NCBI GenBank assembly: GCA_022615525.1
Contig: JAKEGN010000210.1
Span: 1 to 6,079, forward strand
DNA: 6,079 nucleotides
DNA from: Woeseiaceae bacterium
GTDB taxonomy: Bacteria > Pseudomonadota > Gammaproteobacteria > Steroidobacterales > Woeseiaceae
Direction of reading: 5' to 3'
This document shows, in pieces, positions 1 to 5,063 of this stretch (position 1 is its first letter; each line of letters begins with the position of its first letter). Under the pieces are notes generated by a model, which saw nothing but the letters and a program-made list of their open reading frames with translations, was not told the origin of the DNA and ran no database searches. Position numbers and translations under genes: made by a program.

Positions 1-140
1 CGTATGCGGTCATCGCGCGGGTCGCGATCGCGGGCTTTCACCCGGTGGCTGAAATACGAGCCTGTCTTGGCCACCAGCCAGCCGAGCACGAACGCACCGA
101 GCGTTGCGTACATCAGGGTCTCCGGGGCGTCCATGAACAT
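1..140 (-). CDS. Membrane-anchored hypothetical protein, N-terminal fragment
   Basis: This is the start of a minus-strand gene that leaves the window at its left edge; 46 complete codons are visible. The start ATG (138-140) is preceded by an AAGGAAG ribosome-binding site at a suitable distance; a second in-frame ATG lies two codons later. The protein begins MFMDAPETLM. It then has one hydrophobic segment at about residues 9-25 (LMYATLGAFVLGWLVAK), followed by a strongly charged Arg/Asp/Lys-rich stretch (about residues 32-46). This is the pattern of a single N-terminal membrane anchor with a cytoplasmic tail, perhaps leading into a coiled coil. It lies downstream of the phosphodiesterase gene in the same direction but 246 bp away, so it probably has its own promoter. 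I do not recognise the family; the functional part is outside the window. Confidence 0.6.
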   Translation of the reverse strand, partial: MFMDAPETLMYATLGAFVLGWLVAKTGSYFSHRVKARDRDPRDDRI

Positions 141-386
141 GCCAGGCTTCCTTCGATTTCTGGGCAATACCCAAGATTATGCAGTTTCACACCGGGGAAA
201 AGGACCGGGTTCTCAATCCTGTGCGGCCGCAGAACCGTGGACGCCACAAAAATCACATCCTGTGGCTCCGTAAACTACTTTCATATCAATCTGATACTGG
301 CGTTATGTCATCTAAAATCTTGGGCGCGCCCCTCGGTCTCGAAGACGCGGCCGCACACAGCAGTGTCGATCAACCCGATTCCGCCG
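141..386. other. Intergenic region between the phosphodiesterase gene and the anchored-protein gene
   Basis: This 246-bp stretch has no convincing gene. It holds the 5' leader of the left-hand minus-strand gene, including its ribosome-binding site just upstream of position 140. An AT-richer patch at about 271-320 is the most likely promoter zone, but no -35/-10 pair there is good enough to call on either strand. A weak hairpin (CCACA at 244-248 with TGTGG at 261-265) has no adjacent T-run and is not called a terminator. Two longer inverted repeats and a cluster of rare restriction sites are described separately. Confidence 0.6.
170..360. repeat. Two interleaved inverted-repeat pairs
   Basis: CCCAAGATT at 170-178 is the exact reverse complement of AATCTTGGG at 316-324. 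CTGTGCGGCCGC at 219-230 pairs with GCGGCCGCACACAG at 347-360, with two extra bases in the second arm; the shared core is GTGCGGCCGC against GCGGCCGCAC. The arms occur in the order a, b, a', b', so the two pairs cannot form nested hairpins together. Separation is about 140 bp in both cases. They could be paired protein-binding sites or chance in a GC-rich spacer. The second pair is helped by the self-complementary GCGGCCGC core, so its weight as evidence is limited. Confidence 0.3.
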
Positions 387-1340
387 TCAGCCCAGGCTGT
401 CGAGCACGTCCAGCGTCAGGTCGGTGAAATCGGTGAACAGGCCGTCGACCCCGAGCTCGTCGACAAACCAGCTGACCAGCTCGTGGTAACTGTCAAAGCC
501 CGACGGCAAAGCGTCCGCGCGAAAGGTGTAAGGGTGTACCTGGAGCCCCGCGTCGTGGGCCATGCGCACCAGCCCGCTCGACACCGGTTGGCCATCGATT
601 TCGGCCGGTGTGTACAGCTGTTCGATCCAGGGACCGATACCGTCGGCAACACGGGCTACATCGACCAGACCCCGGGAAGATTTCATTGCGTCGTAATCCG
701 TCGCGGATTCGCCCCAGTCGTTCTCGCCGACCAGCTGGATCAGCCGCAGGCGGCAACCAAGGACTCCCCGAACGCGTTTGAGTTCCTGCGCATCGAAACA
801 CTGGACGAAGACCGGGTCCTGCTTCGAGCGGTAGCCGTACTGATCGAGCACGGCAAGCAGCAAGGAGGAAACGTCGACACCTTGCTGCCGATGCCATGCC
901 GGCGCCTTGATCTCCGGATAGAGGCCGACATTGCGCCCTGTCGATCGGTTCAGGCCCTGGATCAGTTCGATCTCCTGCTGCAGCGTCACGATGCCGAAAT
1001 TTCCTTTGTCCACCGGGAAACGTCCGGGAAACGCAGGGCCGCTCGCGTCCTGATTCAGGCGCTCGTGAATATTCAGTGTCCGTAGTTCGGCCAGGTCGAA
1101 GTCTCGCACGTAAAAACGGCCGTCTTCCCGGTGACGATCCGGAAAACGCGTTGCGACGTCACTCACCCGGTCCAGGTGTATGTCATGTGACACGATCAGC
1201 ACATCGTCCCTGGAAGCGACAATGTCCTGTTCGAGGTAATCGGCCCCCATCGCATAGGCCAGCGCTTTGGCTTCCTGGGTATGTTCGGGCAGGTACCCCG
1301 ACGCTCCCCGGTGTGCGATTAGCAGCGGTCGGTCTGGCAC
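387..1340 (-). CDS. glpQ: Glycerophosphodiester phosphodiesterase, GlpQ type
   Basis: This 317-residue enzyme hydrolyses glycerophosphodiesters from deacylated phospholipids to glycerol-3-phosphate and the free alcohol, using a divalent metal on a TIM-barrel fold. Visible motifs are HRGASG (10-15, catalytic His10 and Arg11), E-Q-D (37-39, metal ligands), SHD (51-53, second catalytic His) and PEIK (142-145, with Glu143 and Lys145). The extended N-terminal motif through ADYLEQD and the long insert typical of GlpQ support GlpQ over the shorter UgpQ type. The start is GTG at 1338-1340; an in-frame TGA lies two codons upstream (TGA GGC GCC GTG), so no longer start is possible, and the first internal ATG would lose the catalytic histidine. 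No signal peptide is visible, unlike periplasmic GlpQ, so a cytoplasmic location is inferred. It lies 67 bp downstream of the TIR-like gene and is probably co-transcribed with it. Confidence 0.92.
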   Translation of the reverse strand: MPDRPLLIAHRGASGYLPEHTQEAKALAYAMGADYLEQDIVASRDDVLIVSHDIHLDRVSDVATRFPDRHREDGRFYVRDFDLAELRTLNIHERLNQDASGPAFPGRFPVDKGNFGIVTLQQEIELIQGLNRSTGRNVGLYPEIKAPAWHRQQGVDVSSLLLAVLDQYGYRSKQDPVFVQCFDAQELKRVRGVLGCRLRLIQLVGENDWGESATDYDAMKSSRGLVDVARVADGIGPWIEQLYTPAEIDGQPVSSGLVRMAHDAGLQVHPYTFRADALPSGFDSYHELVSWFVDELGVDGLFTDFTDLTLDVLDSLG

Positions 1341-1390
1341 GGCGCCTCATCCGACAGGTCAAACGCCTCGGCGATAGACTGTTTCAGCAC
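1319..1390 (-). CDS. Short ORF overlapping the phosphodiesterase start (possible leader peptide)
   Basis: This 23-codon ORF begins at GTG (1388-1390), 17 bp after the TIR-like stop codon, and ends at TAA (1319-1321), 22 bp inside the phosphodiesterase gene in another frame. It reads VLKQSIAEAFDLSDEAPCQT and three more residues, is acidic overall, and has no hydrophobic segment, so it is not a lost signal peptide. Its AAGGAG ribosome-binding site is stronger than anything near the phosphodiesterase GTG. The likeliest role is translational coupling, with ribosomes ending here and re-initiating upstream at 1340. Alternatives are that it is not translated, or that a base error in the sequence has split a longer N-terminus from the phosphodiesterase. 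No family is recognised. Confidence 0.35.
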   Translation of the reverse strand: MLKQSIAEAFDLSDEAPCQTDRC

Positions 1391-1396
1391 GGGGTG

Positions 1397-1402
1397 CTCC
1401 TT
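1397..1402 (-). promoter_or_regulatory. Strong ribosome-binding site ahead of the 23-codon ORF
   Basis: On the minus strand AAGGAG is followed by CACCCC (6 nt) and then GTG at 1390. It is a near-perfect Shine-Dalgarno with ideal spacing for the short ORF. It is too far (about 57 nt) from the phosphodiesterase GTG to serve it directly; that start has only a partial GGATGAGG at 5 nt. Confidence 0.6.
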
Positions 1403-1407
1403 CTTTT

Positions 1408-1857
1408 TTAAGGAAAATCAATCACTTCCCATCGTGATGTCTCCTCGTTGCGGGCCAGCTTCCGCAACGCGTCGACAATCACCCGCTCGTTCCATTCCAC
1501 GTTCTCCTTGACCCGCGCGGCCAGTTCCTTCGGCGTGTCCGCGACGCCGCCGAAGGGGCGAATGGCCAGGGTCGGCTTGTGGTTCGCCTCGGCCGCATCG
1601 ATCTGGAAGCGAATGAGGTCCGGCTTCTCCAGGTAAAGCGATGCCAGCACGACCACGACCTCGCACTGCTTGATCTGGGCAATCAGTTCGTCCTTGATAG
1701 CGTCCATCCCGCCGGTTTTCGGCACGTTGTCGGGCGCGCTGCAATTCAGGTAGAAGAAATTGTCGACACTCTCGAGGAACTCGAAAAACCGCAGATAGTC
1801 ATCGGATTCGGCAAAGCGATGGGTCACAAAAACCCGGATTGGATTTTTCTCTGACAC
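1408..1857 (-). CDS. TIR-like domain protein (DUF1863 / ThsB-like)
   Basis: The 149-residue protein is a single TIR-like domain of the MTH538/DUF1863 type, the fold also found in the ThsB subunit of Thoeris anti-phage systems. Landmarks in order are the first strand IRVFVTHRF (7-15), the FFYLNCSAP segment (34-42), the central strand VVVVLASLY (67-75), the strand-turn LAIRPFGG (97-104) and VEWN (120-123). Active members of this family, by my recollection of its consensus, carry Trp-Ile-x-x-Glu-Ile in the helix after the central strand; here it reads LIRFQI (81-86), so the putative catalytic Glu is Gln85 and the Trp is Leu81. I chose GTG at 1855-1857 because a GGGAG site sits 6 nt upstream and the domain begins at once. 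The frame stays open for 95 more codons upstream, but that part is Arg-rich, resembles no protein and overlaps the divergent gene. It is probably cytoplasmic and heads a two-gene unit with the phosphodiesterase. No ThsA partner is visible. Confidence 0.82.
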   Translation of the reverse strand: MSEKNPIRVFVTHRFAESDDYLRFFEFLESVDNFFYLNCSAPDNVPKTGGMDAIKDELIAQIKQCEVVVVLASLYLEKPDLIRFQIDAAEANHKPTLAIRPFGGVADTPKELAARVKENVEWNERVIVDALRKLARNEETSRWEVIDFP

Positions 1858-1863
1858 GTCAAT

Positions 1864-1868
1864 CTCCC
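1864..1868 (-). promoter_or_regulatory. Ribosome-binding site fixing the TIR-like start
   Basis: GGGAG on the minus strand is followed by ATTGAC (6 nt) and the GTG at 1857. It decides the start against longer readings of the open frame. Confidence 0.6.
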
Positions 1869-1890
1869 GTAGCACAATGCCGCAAGTCGA

Positions 1891-2005
1891 CCGAAGCAAC
1901 TCCCTTCGGCTGCCCCCTGAGGCTATCCCCCGCAGCGACCTGCGGCGATGTCGAACCTGCTCGGCTCGCGGCCAAGTGTAACGAATCGGCTCCGGGTACG
2001 CCCGG
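1891..2005. repeat. Cluster of three perfect short hairpins
   Basis: The first hairpin is CCGAAG (1891-1896), a 7-nt loop, and CTTCGG (1904-1909). The second is CCGCAG (1930-1935), a 4-nt CGAC loop, and CTGCGG (1940-1945). The third is CCGGG (1992-1996), a TACG loop, and CCCGG (2001-2005). None has a T-run after it on either strand, so none is a standard intrinsic terminator. If the TIR-like transcript begins beyond 2005 they lie in its 5' leader. A structured leader or small RNA is possible but not shown. Confidence 0.45.
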
Positions 2006-2093
2006 TCGTGACCCGTTTGCCTTGGTTCCAATGACCGCGCCCTTTCGGTATCGTAGCCCGGTTTCTTTCCGACTGTGAAATTCCCCCCTACGA

Positions 2094-2828
2094 ATGCGAC
2101 TGCTTCTCTATAACATCCGCTACGCTGTTGGCGCGGGCGCATCCATGCACGTGCCGCTGCCCGGAGCCGGTTACCTGCTCGGCAATCAGACCGTCCTGCC
2201 CGAGATTACGAATTTCATCAAGTCGTCGGATCCGGACATCGTCGGGCTGATCGAGGTCGACACTGGCTCGATTCGCAGTCGCATGATCAACCAGGCGGAG
2301 ACCATAGCCGAAAGCCTTGGCATGAGCTCATCGTACGAGATCAAATATGGCGAAAGCTCGATCAACCAGCTCTTGCCGATCATACGCAAGCATGGCAATG
2401 CCTTTCTGGCGGCAGATCGCGTGCACGGTGAGAAGTTTCATTATTTCGATACCGGGATCAAACGACTGATTATCGAACTCGAAATGGAAAAATTCTCGGT
2501 ATTCCTTGTGCACCTGTCGCTCAAGTACCGGCATCGGCACCTGCAGCTGCGGAAGCTGTTCGACCTGATCGAGCACAACGCCAAGCCCGTGATTGTTGCC
2601 GGTGATTTCAATACGTTCTGGGGTGAGAACGAAATCTACCTTTTCATGCGGGCCGCAGGCTTGCGCAGCGCGAACACAAAGAGCATGCCGTCATACCCCA
2701 GCCGCGCCCCCCGCAAGGAACTCGATTTCATTCTCTACCAGGATGGCATTACCGTGACCGATTTCCGTATACCGTCCGTACGATTCTCGGATCATCTGCC
2801 GCTTATTTGCGATTTCGAGGTCGAATGA
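2094..2828 (+). CDS. Endonuclease/exonuclease/phosphatase (EEP) family hydrolase
   Basis: The protein has 244 residues, the length of a lone EEP domain. The superfamily uses Mg2+ to cleave phosphodiester or phosphomonoester bonds and includes DNase I, ExoIII, sphingomyelinase and inositol phosphatases, so the substrate cannot be named. All active-site motifs are present: Asn7 in LLYNIRY (4-10), Glu54 in IEVD (53-56), His140 in VHLSL (139-143), GDFNT (170-174, Asp171 and Asn173), Asp211 in LDFIL (210-214) and SDH (232-234). It should be catalytically competent. No signal peptide or membrane segment is seen, so it is probably cytoplasmic. The ATG at 2094 is chosen because the first strand MRLLLYN, with its active-site Asn, begins there; no Shine-Dalgarno precedes it, and initiation may be weak or leaderless. 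It is divergent from the TIR-like gene and probably co-transcribed with the FadJ-like gene 28 bp downstream. Confidence 0.88.
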   Translation: MRLLLYNIRYAVGAGASMHVPLPGAGYLLGNQTVLPEITNFIKSSDPDIVGLIEVDTGSIRSRMINQAETIAESLGMSSSYEIKYGESSINQLLPIIRKHGNAFLAADRVHGEKFHYFDTGIKRLIIELEMEKFSVFLVHLSLKYRHRHLQLRKLFDLIEHNAKPVIVAGDFNTFWGENEIYLFMRAAGLRSANTKSMPSYPSRAPRKELDFILYQDGITVTDFRIPSVRFSDHLPLICDFEVE

Positions 2829-2860
2829 ACAAGCATCTGCCTGACGAGATGATTACATGA
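2825..2860 (+). CDS. 11-codon ORF bridging the EEP and FadJ-like genes
   Basis: The ATG (2825-2827) overlaps the EEP stop codon as ATGA, and the TGA (2858-2860) overlaps the FadJ-like start codon as ATGA. The peptide would be MNKHLPDEMIT. The arrangement could hand a terminating ribosome from the EEP gene to the FadJ-like gene through two re-initiation steps. The FadJ-like start itself has only a poor Shine-Dalgarno (GACGAGA, about 7 nt upstream of the ATG). The ORF is far too short for coding evidence of its own, and chance is a real alternative. Confidence 0.25.
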   Translation: MNKHLPDEMIT

Positions 2861-4893
2861 CCAGGAATACCGATCACACATACAAGCACTGGCGCGTCGA
2901 TACCGATGCGAGCAAAGTCGCGTGGCTTTGCATTGACAAGGCCGACGGCAGCGCCAACGTGCTGTCCGGGCCTGTACTCCGCGAACTTGCGGATATCATC
3001 GAGCCTTTTCGCGAGACGCCACCGAGCGGTATTGTCTTTCATTCTGGAAAGCAGAACGGCTTTGTCATGGGTGCCGATATCAATGAGTTCACGACCATAA
3101 AAACCGCTGACGAGGGGTACAGGCTGATACGCCTGGGGCAACAGGTGATGGATGCAATCGAGGCCCTGCCCTGCCCCAGCGTCGCTGTGATCAATGGTTT
3201 CGCACTCGGCGGCGGCCTCGAACTGGCGCTGGCCTGCAACTACCGCATTGCGATCAGGAATGACAAGCCGATCCTCGGACTGCCGGAGGTACAACTCGGG
3301 ATCCACCCCGGATTCGGCGGGACCGTCCGCGCCGTTCGCATTATCGGCGTACGCGCCGCCATGCAATTGATGCTGACGGGCCAATCGATAACCGTAGACA
3401 AAGCCTTGCGGCAAAAGCTCATCGACGGGATCACCACGGACGCGGACTGGAGACTTGCGGCAGCAGAGTTGATACGCGCGCGCCCGCGCATGGCGTCTGC
3501 GCCGTTCGTCGACAGGTTGCTGAATCTGCCCTTCGTGCGACCGTTCATCGTCAGGATGCTGCGAAAGCAGGTCCGCGCCAAAGCGCGGCCGGACCACTAT
3601 CCGGCACCGTACGCAATCGTCAGGTTGTGGTCCCGCCATGGCGCTTCAGCGAAAACGGCATATGAAGCCGAAGCCAGGTCCATAGCCGAGTTGATGTGTG
3701 GCAGCACATCCCGCAACCTCGTCCGCGTGTTTTTCCTGCAGAACCGGCTCAAGAGCCAGGGCGAAAAACCTGCGACGAAAATTCGCCGCGTTCACGTGGT
3801 CGGCGCCGGTGTCATGGGCGGCGACATCGCTGCCTGGTGCGCGTTGCGCGGGCTCGAAGTGACTCTTCAGGATCGGGCCGACGAATACGTACAACCGGCC
3901 ATGCAGCGAGCGCAGAAGCTGTTCGACAAGAAATTGCGCGATCCCGGCGAACGTACGGCAGCAGTGTCCCGCCTGCGTGCCGACGTTGCCGGTGACGGCG
4001 TCGCCGACGCCGACCTGGTCATCGAGGCGATCTTCGAGAATCCTGAAGCCAAACAGCAGCTGTATCAGAAACTGCAAGAGCGCATGCCGGACTCGGCGGT
4101 GCTGGCAACAAATACCTCGAGCATCCGGCTCGAGAGTCTTCGCAGCGTTTTGAAACGACCACAGAGATTCATCGGCCTGCATTTTTTCAATCCGGTTTCA
4201 GTCCTGCCGCTGGTCGAGGTGATTCGATGCAAGGACACCGAGCGCGCCGTTCTCGATGCAGGCTTTGCTTTTGTCAAAGCGATCGGCAAGTTTCCACTGG
4301 AATGCGCGAGCTCACCTGGCTTTGTGGTCAATCGGGTGCTGGCGCCTTACATGGCCGAGGCCATGCACCTTGCCGAATCGGGCATTGCTTTCGTCGACAT
4401 AGACCGGACAGCCGAGGATTTCGGGATGCCCATGGGGCCGGTCGAACTGGTCGACAGCGTAGGCATCGACGTTGCCCTGCACGTATCGAAGGTCCTGGGC
4501 GCGGAGTATGGACGACCGGTCCCGGCCCGGCTTGCGGAGATGGTCGAGCGCGGGCAACTCGGGCGGAAATCGGGCCAGGGATTCTACAAGTGGGCAGACG
4601 GCAAAGCGATCAAGCCGCCGGCTTCGGGCAAGGTGCCCGACGATGCAATGGACCGGCTCATGCTGCCCCTGATCAATGAAGCCGTTGCCTGTTTGCACGA
4701 AGGCATCGTAGCCGACGCCGACCTGCTGGATGCCGGGGTGATCTTCGGCACCGGCTTCGCACCGTTTCGCGGTGGTCCGATCCAGTACGCAAGGGATCGC
4801 GGCCCGGCGGAGATCGAGCGCGTGCTGCTGGACCTCAGCAAGCGGTATGGCGAGCGGTTTCGCCCGCACGTCGGCTGGGCGCAGCTGCGTTGA
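2857..4893 (+). CDS. fadJ: Fatty acid oxidation complex alpha subunit (enoyl-CoA hydratase / 3-hydroxyacyl-CoA dehydrogenase)
   Basis: This 678-residue protein carries the second and third steps of fatty acid beta-oxidation: hydration of enoyl-CoA and NAD+-dependent oxidation of 3-hydroxyacyl-CoA. The N-terminal hydratase (about 10-200) shows GADINEF (72-78, oxyanion hole region), GGGLE with Glu122, and LPE with Glu144, the two catalytic acids. A linker leads to a Rossmann NAD+ site, GAGVMGGDI (316-324). The dehydrogenase half then has NTSS (419-422), His442 in GLHFFNP (440-446) and Glu454 in PLVEVI (451-456), followed by SPGFVVNR (486-493) and two C-terminal helical domains. It is slightly shorter than E. 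coli FadJ or FadB (a little over 700 residues). The GADINEF segment looks more FadJ-like, but the FadJ/FadB choice is tentative. No thiolase (FadA/FadI) gene follows in this window, so the partner must be elsewhere. The protein is probably cytoplasmic. Confidence 0.93.
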   Translation: MTRNTDHTYKHWRVDTDASKVAWLCIDKADGSANVLSGPVLRELADIIEPFRETPPSGIVFHSGKQNGFVMGADINEFTTIKTADEGYRLIRLGQQVMDAIEALPCPSVAVINGFALGGGLELALACNYRIAIRNDKPILGLPEVQLGIHPGFGGTVRAVRIIGVRAAMQLMLTGQSITVDKALRQKLIDGITTDADWRLAAAELIRARPRMASAPFVDRLLNLPFVRPFIVRMLRKQVRAKARPDHYPAPYAIVRLWSRHGASAKTAYEAEARSIAELMCGSTSRNLVRVFFLQNRLKSQGEKPATKIRRVHVVGAGVMGGDIAAWCALRGLEVTLQDRADEYVQPAMQRAQKLFDKKLRDPGERTAAVSRLRADVAGDGVADADLVIEAIFENPEAKQQLYQKLQERMPDSAVLATNTSSIRLESLRSVLKRPQRFIGLHFFNPVSVLPLVEVIRCKDTERAVLDAGFAFVKAIGKFPLECASSPGFVVNRVLAPYMAEAMHLAESGIAFVDIDRTAEDFGMPMGPVELVDSVGIDVALHVSKVLGAEYGRPVPARLAEMVERGQLGRKSGQGFYKWADGKAIKPPASGKVPDDAMDRLMLPLINEAVACLHEGIVADADLLDAGVIFGTGFAPFRGGPIQYARDRGPAEIERVLLDLSKRYGERFRPHVGWAQLR

Positions 4894-4897
4894 CGCA

Positions 4898-4980
4898 ATA
4901 CCGTTGTGTATTGAGGAGCTCTGGCACCATCGGCAGCTGCCAAACTGTGCGTCGCATCACGCTGCGGGACACAACGGTAT
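4898..4980. repeat. Perfect 12-bp inverted repeat closing an 83-nt structured element
   Basis: ATACCGTTGTGT (4898-4909) is the exact reverse complement of ACACAACGGTAT (4969-4980). The 59 bases between hold two further stem candidates: TGGCA (4922-4926) with TGCCA (4938-4942), overlapping the palindrome GGCAGCTGCC (4932-4941), and GCGT (4949-4952) with ACGC (4959-4962). As RNA this could fold as a 12-bp stem with two side hairpins. It begins 4 bases after the FadJ-like stop codon. There is no T-run after the right arm, so it is not a standard terminator. Flanking bases show no target-site duplication. It may be a 3'-UTR stabiliser, a small RNA, a pair of operator half-sites or a miniature element remnant. 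Confidence 0.7.
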
Positions 4981-5001
4981 CGGAAGCGGACAAATTGACG
5001 T

Positions 5002-5007
5002 TAGAAT
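5002..5007 (+). promoter_or_regulatory. Candidate -10 element for the cNMP-binding/rhodanese gene
   Basis: TAGAAT matches the sigma-70 -10 consensus at five of six positions and lies 57 bp before the start codon. No good -35 hexamer lies 16-18 bp upstream; the nearby TTGACG (4995-5000) is too close to pair with it. The call therefore rests on the -10 alone. Confidence 0.25.
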
Positions 5008-5053
5008 AAGGGCTTAGGCGACCTGCCCCAGAACAACCAAGACGAGCGTAAAC

Positions 5054-5057
5054 AGGA
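5054..5057 (+). promoter_or_regulatory. Ribosome-binding site of the cNMP-binding/rhodanese gene
   Basis: AGGA is followed by TGAAGA (6 nt) and the ATG at 5064. It supports this start; the ATG at 5057 in another frame gives only five codons before a stop. Confidence 0.55.
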
Positions 5058-5063
5058 TGAAGA

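Larger units (their letters stand above)
1858..2093. promoter_or_regulatory. Divergent intergenic region, promoter-bearing by position
   Basis: These 236 bp separate the minus-strand TIR-like gene from the plus-strand EEP hydrolase gene, so promoters in both directions should lie here. I found no -35/-10 pair good enough to place either one. The region holds three short perfect hairpins (listed separately) and an imperfect palindrome, TTGGTTCCAA, near 2022-2031. The hydrolase ATG at 2094 has no recognisable Shine-Dalgarno upstream; the preceding bases are pyrimidine-rich (CCCCCCTACGA). Confidence 0.55.

Noticed and set aside
45..1085. 346-codon plus-strand open frame
   Set aside because: It lies mostly antisense to the phosphodiesterase gene, whose catalytic motifs are clear. 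Its translation shows no family features, as expected for a GC-rich shadow frame.
1858..2142. 95-codon upstream extension of the TIR-like frame
   Set aside because: It is Arg-rich without recognisable structure, runs through the divergent promoter region into the EEP gene, and the GTG at 1857 has a proper ribosome-binding site.
1408..2828. A complete Thoeris anti-phage system
   Set aside because: Only a ThsB-like TIR domain is present. No SIR2, SLOG or membrane-effector ThsA-like gene is in the window, and the putative catalytic Glu is missing.
2803..4869. Several long minus-strand open frames under the EEP 3' end and the FadJ-like gene
   Set aside because: The plus-strand gene has all catalytic motifs of its family throughout; the antisense frames have none and fit codon-position GC bias.
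4898..4980. tRNA gene or intrinsic terminator in the large inverted repeat
   Set aside because: The closing stem is 12 bp, not 7, with no T-loop sequence or CCA end, and no T-run follows the right arm.
4995..5007. TTGACG and TAGAAT as a -35/-10 promoter pair
   Set aside because: They are separated by one base instead of about 17, so they cannot work as a pair; only the -10 is kept, at low confidence.
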